A stretch of 64,000 nucleotides of DNA from Sequoia sempervirens (Eukaryota; Streptophyta; Pinopsida; Cupressales; Cupressaceae), in assembly GCA_007258455.2 (NCBI GenBank), contig VDFB02321314.1, forward strand, positions 1 through 64,000. The letters run 5' to 3'. Under the pieces are notes generated by a model. The model saw nothing but the letters and a program-made list of their open reading frames with translations. It had not been told where the DNA came from and searched no databases. A program made the translations under genes and the position numbers. Below, piece after piece: positions 24,879-36,712 of the stretch (position 1 is the stretch's first letter; each line of letters opens with the position of its first letter).

Positions 24879-26035
24879 TGTAGACACCGAAAAATTCCTA
24901 ATTGATACTATGCATATGATTCTAATTAACTAACACCGTTTCCTCCTAAATCACTTCAAGTTCTTCAATTAATTGAATAATCAATATTATTTAATTAAAA
25001 TCAACAAATTCAACTATTAATCAAATAAAAAAAATTATTGGAATAATTCATCCTTCTTCTAACTAATTATTCATCCTATTTAATTAAATAAAATCACTTA
25101 ATTAAATCCCCTTTTAATCCTCTCATTTGATTAAAATCAATCAAATCAAATGTCACAATCTCCTAATTCACTCCAATTAATTATTTCTAGATTAATTAAT
25201 CCTAAATCAACTTTCTAATCATCATTATTAATTCCTCTAACTTTTAACTCCTCAAGAGTTAAATCAATTCATGGTCAACTAACCAGGTTGCACATGAAAA
25301 TAAATTCAATTAATTATTTAAATCCTCTATTTTCCCTCACCAATTAATATTCCTCTCAAAAACCTCTCATTCAATTTCCCTCCAAAGGTTTTCAAAAACC
25401 TTTCACATCTGCAATAACTTCTCTTACATCCTCTCAAATCTCAGTCAATTCCTCTTACAGCCTTTCAAATCCTCACCCAATTTCATTTCTTTCTCCTCCA
25501 TCCTCCTCCACTCACACATTTCCCAAAATATGCTCCAACTTCCTCCAATAGAATTGCAACACTTGGCACATTCTCATTGGCTCTCATTTTATCCCACATT
25601 CACCAATTTCATCCATTCTTGAACCCTTGGCTTCTATAAATAGAGGCATCCTTTTCACAATATGGATACACAACTTAGAGCATTATCACTATAGGTGTTT
25701 CACTTCATATCTTTCACTATTTTCACCATTTTCAAGCACTTTTAGCTAGATTATAGCCATTTTCACACTTAGATCATCAACAAATTATCAAGCTTATCAA
25801 AGGGATTGGGAAAGGGATTCTTTCCACGTCAAAGGAGCACCACTCCCCCTATGGGATGGAGGTTTATCTATTTTTATTTAGATTACATGCTATATTTTGT
25901 TGGTTTCTTGTTGTTTTTATGTTTTTTATTGAAATTGGCTAAAGAATTTCATAGGGAACACTAGATTTATCTTTCTAACATGTTTGACACTTGTTTGTTG
26001 ATCTCTTGTTAGTTTGTGCAGGTTTGGTGTTCACA
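24879..26035 (+). mobile_element. Solo LTR of the element Z family, 1157 bp
   Basis: It begins TGTAGACACCGAAAAAT, ends GTGTTCACA, and has duplications CATAG at 24874-24878 and 26036-26040. Both ends and the TTAATTAAAT-rich block (about 24960-25340) match the LTR at 1420-2696 in reverse orientation. No primer site or internal sequence follows. Confidence 0.85.
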
Positions 26036-26040
26036 CATAG

Positions 26041-27275
26041 CTCACTCCATAATGAAACCAATCAATCATCAGCACATGTAAAAATACTATTATACCCCCA
26101 CATAATTTCAATAAGGGAGAGGTATGACAAATCAACTAAAAACTTTGTCTCACAATATTGTTTAAGAAGCTGAAGAAATAAGTACCTACCAATAGAACAT
26201 GGTGTGGAAGAACAAGGCACACACATATGAAGGTACACAAGGTTATGAATATAAGAACAAGGCATGCTCAAGAAACCCCCATGACATTGTTATAAAGGGT
26301 GTGCAAGAACAAGACACACTTGCATGAATGTAGATGAGGTTATGATTAAAATTACATGGGGCACACAACAAACCCCCCATTGCACTTTATAGATAGTTTG
26401 AATACAATAATTACATATGGTGTGAAAAATTATTTAAATTAAAAAATGTATGACACTTTATTTTAGTACATTTAAATCAAAGAGTACATTAGTTGATGCT
26501 TAAAATCTCCAAAAAATGACCAAATACAAAAATACATTTCTACTACAAGATGAGAGGACATTGAAGGAACCATTATAAAATATTAAAAATATGAACAATA
26601 AAATAAAACCCAAAAAAAGTCCATATGCATAAGATATGTCCCTTGTGACCACCTCGACATCAACTCATAACTCATAAGTTATAAGTTCCTAGTTACCTTT
26701 TTTGTAAAAGTGACTTATGTCACTCTTTGTAACTAGAGGCTATAAAATAGACCTTATTTCTAAAAAAGTGATGTAAAATAGAGCTAAATAAGGTTTATTA
26801 TTTTGAAAACCATTGTATTTCAAAAAGGTAGTTACTAGGTGGTTACTAGCTAGTTATTAGGCAAAGCCTATAAATACAAGGCTTTTCAAATGTAAAAGGA
26901 GAACTTAGATAGAAGGGGAAAAATATAGAGAATTTTTCACAGATACTTTTTGATGACTTTTGGTTTGACACTTTGTACCTAAGGGTTTTTGAGATTGTAT
27001 AGTTTCATAAAGATAATAAAAAGTGCATTTGGTTTGTATGTCCTAAATGTGTTTTGAGTTATTATTATTAATTTCTTATATGTTAAATTAGTAATCCCTT
27101 TGTGTAATTGTGGAATCCATTAGTCATTCATATGTGATTGATGAAACATAGTCATACCCTGGTATCTTAGTTTTAATGTGTTGAAGTAACTTATCTCCTC
27201 ACACATTGAGGTTTGTTATTATTTTTTCATCGTTATTTTATATCAAAAACATGTTTTGTGATAAACCCCTTTATA
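26041..27275 (+). other. LTR-like promoter remnant and AT-rich sequence
   Basis: No coding sequence. The part from about 26640 has LTR-like layout: repeated TAACTCATAAGTTATAAGTT words, a TATAAATA box at 26869-26876, and an AATAAA-type signal near 27012. No partner or termini were found. Element C inserted at its right end. Confidence 0.35.
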
Positions 27276-27280
27276 ATTTG
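27276..27280. repeat. Target-site duplication of element C (ATTTG), left copy
   Basis: Matches 57147-57151. Confidence 0.85.
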
Positions 27281-30200
27281 TGTTGATGGTCCAAGTGGCA
27301 TAGCAACAGTTAAATAGAATATTACTATCATGTTCTCCTCAAAGAGAAAGATGATCACATGGATATCTTAGCTCCCAAGGTCTTTGTAATCAGTTCTCGA
27401 TTGTGCTGATTTCACTCAGTGATTGATGTGAACTATAATGTTCAAGGGGCCTGCTGGTGTTGAGCTTTTGGATTGTTCTAAGATCAAGCATAAATTCAAA
27501 CCTATTTTAATTGGGGTTTTAAAGAAACAGAAAAAGATAGATCAAAGCTTGGAACTGAAAAGAATAATAATTCATCCAACTTAATCAGACTTGTTACCTT
27601 TCAAGGAATTGCTAACTAAAACTGGAGAACAAAATCAACTTGTGATTGACACAGCTTCATTCATTCACAGTGTTAATTTTAACAATAGATTGTAAATCAC
27701 TATTTAAACAAAACATAAAACAAAACTTCTTTCCTTGAAAGATTTTCAAATCAAATGATTAACCCAAGATGAACACCATTCTGGAACACAATATGAAATA
27801 GATCTTATATCTGGTTGCTTCTACTGTTAATGCAATAGATAAGCAACGTTTACAAATCTGGCACAATCACCAGTGTACAGAAAACCTATGTCTTCATATT
27901 GTTTCCATCTATACTAAGAAAACCAGAAGTATACATTATTGTCTATGCTAGATCTAACTCCTATTCTATTGCTATTCTTAAAATTTTCTCTACTACTACT
28001 TAGAAGATTACTATTGTTCTTAAAATCTATATCTCTGTCTCCCCCCCTTTACAAAGAGGAAAAAATGCCATATATACAGGATGTGCCCAAAAGAATGCGT
28101 TGGCCCCCTATTTTTAGGGTTTACAAAATATCTGTTGGTTGCAGGAGAGTCGGCCTTCAGATCTTTTGGATAAAGTTGATTCTGCATTAAATGTGTATCC
28201 CTACTGTCCTTGTTGGTGAAGGATTGTTTCAGGGGTGATCTCAAATCTTTTGCAGCTAAACATTAACTTCATGCCTTTGTGCCCATCTTTGAACTCCTTT
28301 GCAGAGCTGCCTTGAATGCTCCAAAGTATTACCATTAATAACGATCTACCTTTTTTCTGCTAGTAGACCCCAGCTGTTCCTGAGACTCATGGTTGTTTCT
28401 TTCCTTCGGCCCCCTTCCTGCTCTAGACCTTTCTACACGTTGACCATCTCTGGAAGCAGCATCAGGCCTCCCTTTAGATCTAAACACCATTATTCCTGAG
28501 CTGACCCATCGCTTTTGATCTCAAAATGAGACCATGTCGTTTACATTCTGTTGATCTTCTTCACAAGGGTAGTCAATTAGTCAAAGGTCCAATGGGCCAC
28601 TCCTTTAGCTTCTTCTGATTGGTGGAACATAGGCCACACAAGATTCCTGGGCAGTTAAAGGTCATTCGAATGGAATCGCATGTCGGTGAGACACTAATCA
28701 TGTCTCCCCAATGTGATTATACCTCATAGCAGCCATTAGCATAGCATAAGATGGTCGACAAGACCTCACATCGAGCTGGGAAAGTCATATCGATACCACA
28801 AAAACCATCGGCAAGATAGTTGTTATCGGTCAGAAGTCACAGCGAGTTCCATCGGTCACACCAATATCCCTTTTCTATTTGCAAATCCATCGCTATCAGA
28901 AAGACTGTATTCCCTCAGCAAGACCCCACATCAAGCCTCTCTTCCTTTGGCAAGAACACCCATCTTGGGGAGACTCCTTCGTGTCGGGAAGACCTCACCC
29001 TGAACTCGTGCCCTATCGCCGAGACATCTCTAGGTCCACGAGACCTTTCATCGAGTGCATTCCACTACATCGAAGGGAGAAAACATGTCAAAAAGACCAC
29101 CGCTAGTCGACATGACCTTATGTCGAACCCCTCCATTCTCCCCAAGCTCATTCTGTATCAGCGAGACCCTATCGGGTCGGCAGGACCTCATAGAGAAGCT
29201 GGCCTGTTTCGGCGATGAACTCATTTCAATCAGGAAGACCTTGATTGGTTGGCGAGACCTTTCACTGAAACCACAACTCTTTTGGTGACACCATCGCACT
29301 TAGGAAGACATCTCCCCAAGCCCTAATCATCTGCTTGAAGCTTCTCTGAGCTCATTCTTATTCCCCAAGCTCGAGCCCCTTTTACTTCGGCAAGACACCA
29401 TGTCGATTCGGTGAGACATTTTTCTGAGTTCAAGATCTTTCGGCGAGCTCATCTCACCTCGGTGAGATTCCATCCTGTCGGTAAGAGGTCATAGCGATAT
29501 CGTACCATGTCGACAAGACTCTCTGTGGTTGGGGAGACCTTATGCCGAAAGTAAACCACTCTCCTTGAACTCAAAGTTGTTCCACTTCGGCAAGAGTCCA
29601 CCGGGACGGTGAGACATCCTGTCGAAGCCACCCTATTGTCACCAAGACTTCCATTTGTCGGGAAGACTTCTCCCTGAACCCAAATCCTTTCATCGAGACC
29701 AGTAACCATCGGTGAGACCTTTCGCCGAAGACACTCTGTTTCACTGAGACATCTCACAGTCATCCAGACATCACACTGAAGGGAGAACCTTTCGGCGAGA
29801 CCTTTACCATTTGGCCAAACTTCATGGTGAATACATCTTTCTCCCCGAAGGCACAACCTATCGGTGAGACACTACTTAGTCACTAAGACCTCATAGCAAT
29901 GATACCTCCTTTCACTGAGAGCTCATTTTACTTTGGGGAGACCTTGCTTGGTCAGTGAGACTTCATGCCGACGCCACCCCCCCTTGTCACTGAGACATCA
30001 CTTCGATCGGCGAGACACATAGAAACTGATAGTGACCAAAATGTCTCGGCGACCCTTTGGATTTCAAATGAATAGAACCAAACTGCCAGTCGGCAAGACA
30101 ACAGGAGGGTCTCAATGACTTTTTCCTTAAGGAGTTTTATGCTGAATGAGACTGAGGCATGCTTTACAGCTAACTTCCTTGAGAGATATCTTCAGATGAG

Positions 30201-30471
30201 TGATTCAATCTTGCAAAACAAATGCCTCAGTTAGTCCTTAGAGCATATAAAATACACTATTGCTTATCATTATTTCATTCAATTTTTTCAAGAAGAAAAC
30301 CAACTCAAGGTGAGACAAAACCAAAATCTGATAAAACAAAATACAGACCCAGGAGGAAAACGAAAGAAATTCCCAAGACCAAAGCCAATAAACAAAGGCA
30401 ACGAAAGTAAAAAGAGAAGGCAGACCCATTTTGTTCTAGAATAAAATGGGGTGGTTATGCAAGGCATAACA
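27281..30471 (-). repeat. 3' LTR of element C (left), 3191 bp
   Basis: Plus-strand start TGTTGATGGTCC and end GGCATAACA. It aligns along its length with 53950-57146. Over 40 % of it is the GAGACC array. The terminal GGTTATGCAAGGCATAAC is an imperfect palindrome. Plus-strand open frames inside it (for example 28820-29218) follow the array and are not genes. Confidence 0.92.
28683..30045. repeat. Degenerate higher-order tandem array in the left LTR of C
   Basis: The core word is TCGGCGAGACC, present dozens of times with CpG decayed in many copies. GAC positions 29023, 29042, 29095, 29114, 29165, 29184, 29237, 29256 and 29307 alternate at 19 nt and 51-53 nt, so the pattern repeats exactly every 142 bp (72+70). 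Outside this stretch the spacing drifts. The array is much richer in GC and CpG than its surroundings. Confidence 0.88.
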
Positions 30472-31640
30472 AATGGTGACTCAGCTGGGAAAATGGTTTA
30501 ACCATTTTCAAGAAACTGAAGGATTCAGCTACCAAGAACTCCTGGTTTATGAACATCACAACTCCAGTTGGGTCAGTTTTAACAACCAAGGCTGAGCTAG
30601 AATCTCAAATGTAAATCAACAATGGCTACCCCTGAATCTATTTGTGTGCTTGATTGTGCATCATTCTTTTATAAAGTTTTCCTCATCTTTCAAACAACAA
30701 TGTGCAAGATTTGAGCTACATGAGTTGATTCCCTTTAGCTGTCATGCAATGACATCCTGGGCATTGCTCCACTGCCAGTTAGGTGTCCATAGCCCCAATG
30801 GAGATACCTCTAGTTTTCTCACAGCATTTCTCTACTGCCAGCCAAGCGTCCATAGCCCCGGTAGAGACACTGGAATCACCCATTTATATTGAGTCTTGTT
30901 TTCTCTTTAAATAGTTCTCTCCCCCTTTTTTTTTTGGATTTTCAGGTATTTCATTCAATTTTTTCTCAATATCTCAAATGTTTAACATCTGTTCTGGGTT
31001 GAAAACTACCATGGACCTCATAACAGCACTTGGGAGATCAGATTTTTCACTCAAATCTTACAACACCATAGTCCTAGGACAAATATACCATTACAAAGGA
31101 AGATGATCTTGATGATTTGTGACAGATTCAGAGGAGCTAATGAAGGTTATTTACTTTTCACCTTGTTTTCAAGACTTTCCACAACTCTTATTGACAATGG
31201 GCATAAAGCAAAAAGATTAGGACAAAATCACCCAATCAGTAAACCTGAAAATATCTAAACCACTTATGTCCTAATAACCAAAGCATACTTTAAATAACAA
31301 CCCACTATTCAAAGATGTAAAGAACAAAGGAAACCCCAAAGAACAACAAGACAGAGACCAAACAACAAAGGAAATGAAAGGACAGAAAGAAAGAACCAAC
31401 AAACAACAGTAGAACTATTTACAAAGAGAAAAAAGCACATTATTTACAAACAGGAAACAAACAAAATAATTTACATAAAGAACAACAAACTATTTACATG
31501 CAGAACAGAATTAGCAAGCTTTATGACTCGAAATAATGCTTAAGAAATTGCCCATTGACAGGCAAGGGAATAGGTTCTCCAGTTAAACTACTCAATCAGA
31601 AAGTATTTTCTCCTAGGATCTCAGCAATCTGATAGGGACC
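30472..31640 (-). other. Non-coding 3' region of element C with purine tract and a duplicated segment
   Basis: No ORF of interest. The minus strand at 30915-30935 is a 21-nt purine run (A10 G5 AGAGAA) that looks like a polypurine tract but lies about 440 bp from the LTR. A segment containing CTGCCAG…GTCCATAGCCCC is duplicated at about 30768-30805 and 30833-30870. Confidence 0.6.
30474..30491 (+). promoter_or_regulatory. Primer-site-like sequence beside the left LTR of C, facing the wrong way
   Basis: TGGTGACTCAGCTGGGAA starts 2 nt after the LTR end. It resembles TGGCGACTCCACTGGGGA, the tRNA-Arg-type primer site (from memory), at 14 of 18 positions. Gag-pol of C runs the other way and has its own primer site at 53925-53943. 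A purine tract should stand here instead. Confidence 0.5.
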
Positions 31641-31643
31641 CAA

Positions 31644-32723
31644 CTAGAGCTTATCAAATTTCTGGTAACTACCCTTCTTTTCACTAGCTTTATCCCATAA
31701 CAACACAAGGTATGATATCCTGAAAGCCTTGATTTTGGCTCTTTTGTCAAACCAACTTTTGACAATAGCTTGATGTCTAAAGAATTGTTGCAAGGCGGCA
31801 TCTCTCTGCTCTTCTAATTTAAACAAGGCAGCTAATCTTACCTCTATCCTATCATCACTAGAGTAGAATTTTTGCATGAACTTAAGGATAGGTACTTGCA
31901 AATGAATAGGGAACACAAGCTTTTGCCCATACACCAGTTTAAATGGTGAAGTCTTTAAAGCAGCCTTAATCCTAGTCTTATCTACCCATAATGCAAATCT
32001 TAGCTGGGTATGCCAGTCCCTAGGGTTGTTCTCTAACAGTTTTTTAATTACCCCTAAGAGATTCTTATTGGTTGATTCTGCAACTCCATTGCCTTGTGGG
32101 TAATAGTTTGAAGAATATTTCAAGACAATTTTGTGATCATAAGCCCACGAAATGAACTCAGCAGAAGAGAAGGAAGAGCCATTATCACATACCAAAATGA
32201 AAGGTACCCCAAACCTAGTTGTGATGCATTCGGTGAGGAACTTGATCACTACCTCTATTGTGTTGTTCTTGCAAGGTATATCCTTTGTCCATCTTGTGCA
32301 GTAATTAGTAGCAGTCAAAATAAATTTATGTCCTGCAAAAGAATTTGGGTTAATGACCCCGATGAAGTCCAGTACCCATTGGGCAAATGGTCTTACCTCA
32401 TAGACAGGCTGCAATGGCATGCCTAAATGGTGTTCTTTTGATACAGAAATCTGACATATGTGACATGTTCTTGTATGTTGATGGGAATCTTTGAACACAC
32501 ACGACCAGTAATAACTAGATCTGAGGATTTGGTGTGCCAATGAGTCTATAGAACCATGACCTGTGTCGTGTTTCCCATGAAATTCAGTGATCACGTGTTT
32601 AGCCTCTTGTTGATCAAGGCATCGTAGGTACACTCCCTCAAAATTATTCTTGTATAGTAATCCTCCTTTGAGCATATAATGAGAGCTCTTCATTCTCAGT
32701 GCTCTCCTTTGAGTGGTGTTCAT
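31644..32723 (-). CDS. Element C integrase, open for 359 codons
   Basis: This is the longest uninterrupted frame of element C. An N-terminal zinc finger is visible (FHGKHDTGHGS … CHICQ). The catalytic core shows all three acidic positions: WVLDFIG, VCDNGSS and GNGVAEST. A C-terminal part with LVYGQKLVFPIHLQVP and FDKRAKIKAF follows. No chromodomain is seen. Integrase inserts the cDNA into the host chromosome. The catalytic triad appears intact although other parts of the element are broken. The frame start is arbitrary, as the protein would be cut from a polyprotein. Confidence 0.88.
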   Translation of the reverse strand: MNTTQRRALRMKSSHYMLKGGLLYKNNFEGVYLRCLDQQEAKHVITEFHGKHDTGHGSIDSLAHQILRSSYYWSCVFKDSHQHTRTCHICQISVSKEHHLGMPLQPVYEVRPFAQWVLDFIGVINPNSFAGHKFILTATNYCTRWTKDIPCKNNTIEVVIKFLTECITTRFGVPFILVCDNGSSFSSAEFISWAYDHKIVLKYSSNYYPQGNGVAESTNKNLLGVIKKLLENNPRDWHTQLRFALWVDKTRIKAALKTSPFKLVYGQKLVFPIHLQVPILKFMQKFYSSDDRIEVRLAALFKLEEQRDAALQQFFRHQAIVKSWFDKRAKIKAFRISYLVLLWDKASEKKGSYQKFDKL

Positions 32724-34361
32724 TCCCTCTGGACATCGATTGTTGAGGATGAAATAGATGATATCAGCATACCAAGGGTCGTTGGAAAAGGACCGAGTAG
32801 TGTATTACTGGAAAATAATGTTCTCACCAGCATTCGACATGGATTTAGACAAGCCTGTGACTTTGACAAGTTTCATAGGGCATATCTCCATATCGAACTC
32901 TTGCAAGATGGCCATCCATTTCCCTCTTATTTCTCCTAGTTCGTTCTACATAAGTAGAGACTTCACAGCAGCATCAGGAACTACAATAATGATTTGGCTT
33001 CAGAGAATGTAGTGCCTGAACTTTTTGATAGCTCTAACCAACGCAAAAGCTTATTTCTCAAGAGGTGAGTATTTGATCTCAGCATTCTTAAACAAAGAGC
33101 TCATGAAGGTGATTGGCCTCTCCTCTCCCTCTTCTCTTCGTTGAGTTAAGACAGCTGCATAGGAATGTTCAGAGGCAAAAGAGTAAATATAGAACAGCCT
33201 CAAGTAGTCAGGGCTGGTGAGGACTGGTGCTTTCAAAATGGATCGCTTGACTTGTGAAAATGTGGCCTTCACCTCATTACTCCACTCTATCTTGGCGTCT
33301 TTCTTCATCATTTCATTAAGTGGTTTTACGATTTATGCAAAGCCCGTGATAAAATTTCTCACAAAGTTGATATTTCCAAAGAAAGACCTCATTTATTTCT
33401 TGCTTCCTGGCCTGGTGATCTTCAGAATGGACTCAACTCAATCTAGATTGATTGATATTCCTCTTTCAGAGATTATGTGTCCCAAAAGCTTCCCTTCAGA
33501 AACCCTGAACACACACTTTTTAGGATTCAAGGAGACGCCATACTGGATACATCTTTGAAGAACTTTCGCTAAGTCTGTAGTGTGGTTTAGTCTATCCTTG
33601 GAGAACACTGCCAGGTCATCCATGTAAACAATAATGCATTTATCGATTAAGTCCTTGAATGCTACATCCATGACATGCTAAAAAGTTGCTCCAGCGTTTA
33701 TCAGACTGAATGGCATCCTTTTGTATGCAAATGTTCCCCACTTTGTAGTGAAGGCTATCTTCATTTTGTCTTCACAGTTAACCATTACCTAATTGTATCT
33801 ACAGTAATCATCCAGGAATGATATCATCTGAGATCCATTGACATTTTGCAAGACTTCTTCCAGAGAAGGGAGTGGGTAATTGTCCTTTTCTGATGCTCTA
33901 TTCAGATTTCTAAAGTCTATACATAGCCTGATCTCTCCATTTTTCTTACAGACTGGGACCAAGTTAGCCACCCATGTTGAATGTCGTACAGGGAAGATTA
34001 TTCTTGCAGAAAGCAATTTCTAAACTTCTTTAAGGATCGGTGGTTCAATCAGGGCGTTGACAGGGCGTTGTTTCTGTCGAAATGGTTTAGCTTCGAGCTT
34101 CAGAGGGATAGTATGAGTCATTACAAAAGCATCAAATGTCTTTAGATCTTCATATCCCCAGGCTATCGCAACAATATCTTTCTTCAGTTCCCTCAGTATA
34201 TCTTTTCTAATTGCTTCAGGGCAAGCTTTCCCTATGTAAACACTTCTTTCAGGGCCAGAATCAGCTAAGTTAACAGTTTCATATTTTCCACCTTTATCTT
34301 CAACTGATATCTTCTCTCGAGCCCTTGGGTCTGAATCAAAAATTCTTTCCAAGGCCACCAT
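32724..34361 (-). pseudogene. Element C reverse transcriptase and first RNase H (broken)
   Basis: RT begins near 34361 (RKDILRELKKDIVAIAWGYED), continues with CKKNGEIRLCIDFRNLN and SFLDDYCRYN, and keeps the catalytic YMDDLAVFSK near 33620. The thumb region has LNPKKCVFRVSEGKLLGHI. RNase H follows at 33311-33000 (IEWSNEVKATFSQVK, FYIYSFASEHSYAAVLTQ). The expected DAS catalytic Asp is replaced by FAS, as in other elements that carry a second RNase H, where the first domain has become a spacer (established for Tat elements). Stops separate the blocks, mostly TAG. Confidence 0.85.
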
Positions 34362-34505
34362 TCCCTTGGGAATGCTATTGCTTTTTAAATTGAGGACCCC
34401 TTCTGTATCACAATCTTCAGGGTTCCAATCTCCTTGATCCCTGTTGGACTCATCAATGATTTGTCCTTTGAAAACATCTAAACTTGCTAGAAAAGCAAGA
34501 ATATG

Positions 34506-34967
34506 TCAATCATCATCAAAGACTTGAAAGTTCTTGACATTATCAGGAACTACAGAGGTGGAAATCAATTCCACTAAGAATCTCTTAATCTTGGAGCCTT
34601 GCATAGGTTCCAGGGTGCTTGCAGCAACAGCTAATGAATCAGCTATCTGATTCTCCTCTCTTGGGATTAAGCTAATCCCAAAAGCATCGAAGTCTTCAAT
34701 CAAGTTCCATACCCAATTTTTATAAGCTGCCAGCCTTCTATTGTGACATGTGTATTGGCTGCGCACTTGCTTGATAACAATTTTTGAATCTCCTTTGATC
34801 ATCAAGGCTATGACTTTCTTCTTATGTGCGAACATTAGCCCTCGAGTTAGAGCTTCATATTCTGCTACATTATTAGTGCATCCAAACTGCAACCTATAAG
34901 AAGCAAAGAAATTTTTTCCTTTTGGGCTGGTTAATTCAATTCCAACACCACAACCTGTTTTGGATTT
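34506..34967 (-). pseudogene. Second RNase H (aRNH type) of element C, 3' part, upstream of RT
   Basis: The minus strand gives KSKTGCGVGIEL, then FGCTNNVAEYEALTRGL, MIKGDSKIVIKQVRSQY, IPREENQIADSLA. This is the plant/archaeal-type RNase H pattern, with the Glu of AEYEA and the Asp of KGDSK present. Its first strand, ending LTFDGS with the first catalytic Asp, lies on the other side of element B at about 50669-50700. Joining across B is in frame (…FDGS plus KSKTG…). It sits before RT, between protease and RT. Confidence 0.85.
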
Positions 34968-34972
34968 GGATC
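34968..34972. repeat. Target-site duplication of element B, left copy (GGATC)
   Basis: GGATC here, TGATC at 50664-50668: one difference. Removing B and one copy restores the RNase H frame of element C, which confirms the site. Confidence 0.8.
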
Positions 34973-36164
34973 TATATACACCTAAAAATGGTCACATCGC
35001 ATTGTCTGGAAATTAATTAAATATTTTTAATATTTAATTAAATCTCCGAATTCCATCTACGTATAAATAAATTTAAAAATAATTTATTTATATTTGTTCA
35101 TTCTTTCATTTCAATTAAATAAATAAGTTTATTTAATCATCTTTTCTTATTCATTTCTTAATTAATTAAATAAACATTATGATTTATTTATATTAATTAT
35201 CAATAATCTCGACTTGGATATTTTATTCAAATAAAGATTAAATATTCCTCTCTTTTAAATATATTCTTCTAAAATCCTTTCACAATTGAATATTCAAAAT
35301 ATTTAATTAAATTCTTCTAATATCAATTTGCAATTAAATATTTCTAAAATATTTAATTAATTCTTCTAAAGTCACATTACAATTAAATATTACAAAATAT
35401 TTAATTAAATCTTCCATAGTGCAAAAATCAAAAATGAAATTCAATAAATGAAATTAAATAAATTTATTTATTTAATTTGGGGATTATCTTCAACACTCGT
35501 GAAACAAATTGTCGAAATAGAAAAATTAATTTTCTCTGTTTCTGTGCAGGCTTGTTCCCATGGGTTGAAGACAGGCATCCATCCTTCTCTCCAAACTATC
35601 AACCTCTTCCATCTTCTTCTCAACCTCTCCATCTCTCACCTTTCAATTTTACTAGATAACTTCATAGTCGTTGATCCTTGCCAGCCAAGATTTTTCCTGA
35701 GAAAAACTATAAATAAGACTGTCGGATCCTTCAAATCATATAGAAGCTTTCAGTAGGAAAATTATAGTCAATTTGCATAAGCCTTTTAGCATTCATAGTG
35801 TTCAAGCAACATAACATAGTATAGAATCATGGCATATCTATTTCATATCATAGCATACTCCATTTACAGCCCTTGTGCATAATTCACAGCCCCTGTCCAT
35901 ATCCGTCAGCATTTTCACTTTCACCAGCATCTAGGATAGAATTTCCTTTGCATACTCATTCTGCAGACAGCCATATGGAGAAGCTGAGCTTACACAATCT
36001 GAGAGCAGTAGCTTCGAACAAATCTCTGGAGATAGAGAAAGATGGAACACTTCTGAAGAAATTTCTATTTTATTTCAATTACATTTCAGCTTTCTTTAGT
36101 TTAAAGTTCTACCAATTGTGTGTTTTTTTGTTTTCAATTTGATTGCATAAATCTAACACACACA
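34973..36164 (+). repeat. 5' LTR of element B
   Basis: It starts TATATACACC (TG expected; the right copy has TGTATACACC) and ends CACACACA. The block 35010-35470 is TTAATTAAAT-rich. A TATAAATA box lies at 35708-35715, placing the transcription start about 30 bp later. It is the promoter of the gag-pol transcript. Confidence 0.92.
35708..35715 (+). promoter_or_regulatory. TATA box of element B LTR
   Basis: TATAAATA in the U3 part, conserved in the right LTR at 50209-50216, in the same sense as gag-pol. Confidence 0.65.
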
Positions 36165-36168
36165 TTTT

Positions 36169-36186
36169 TGGCGCCCACCGTGGGGC
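36169..36186 (+). promoter_or_regulatory. Primer-binding site of element B
   Basis: TGGCGCCCACCGTGGGGC lies 4 nt after the LTR. The same word follows the 5' LTR in several Tat-group elements of grasses (from memory). I do not name the tRNA. Confidence 0.75.
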
Positions 36187-36286
36187 TCTTGCCCCTATTT
36201 CTCACATCTTTTTGTAGGTTTCTTTGACAGGTTACGGCCAAAAATAGTGGATTAGCGCAAGAAACACGTTTCAGAAAGTGTATACC

Positions 36287-36538
36287 CAGTTCAGCGCATT
36301 TGAGAGTTCTTGTAGCGCCTGTGAGAGTTCCTGCAGTGCTCTTACGCAATCCTGCAATGCCCTCAAGAAATCCTACAGTGCATTTGATACATCTTGTAGC
36401 GCTAATAATCTATCTTGCAGCGCTTATGAGCCATCCTGCAGCGCATATAAAGATTTTTGCAGCGCCCTTAAGGATTTTTGCAGTGCCTATGATGAATCCT
36501 GTAGCGCCCGTGAGGACTGTTATAGCGTAATTTTAGAA
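36287..36538 (+). repeat. 21-bp tandem array (12 units) in the leader of element B
   Basis: Twelve units of exactly 21 bp start at 36287, 36308, 36329 and so on to 36518, with no indel. Each carries TGYAGCGC or a one-base variant at the same place. Because 21 is a multiple of 3, a frame without ATG stays open and reads as heptads around SCSAYE. Confidence 0.93.
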
Positions 36539-36611
36539 AACCAGTAAGCTATAATTTGTAATATAAATATAGTTTAACTGAATCCGATGCAACCGCAGAC
36601 AGTTAATAAAT

Positions 36612-36712
36612 TGTAAAATGGAATGAACCAATCCTAGGGTAGACACAACTTAAAACGAAGCAATCCTAGGGTAGACACTTTAAATTGGAATGAAGCAATC
36701 CTAGGGTAGACA
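36612..36712 (+). repeat. Three copies of CAATCCTAGGGTAGACA in the leader of element B
   Basis: Copies at about 36630, 36668 and 36698 follow GAA-rich lead-ins (GAACC, GAAGC, GAAGC). They are unrelated in sequence to the 21-bp array just before. Confidence 0.75.

Noticed and set aside
28820..29218. 132-codon ORF in the C LTR, with counterpart at 55440-55826
   Set aside because: It tracks the GAGACC array, differs in frame and ends between the two LTRs, and has no protein family character.
36287..36547. Heptad-repeat ORF (SCSAYE units) as a real protein
   Set aside because: No ATG at its start, follows directly from a 21-bp array, and lies in the leader before gag. Kept as a repeat.
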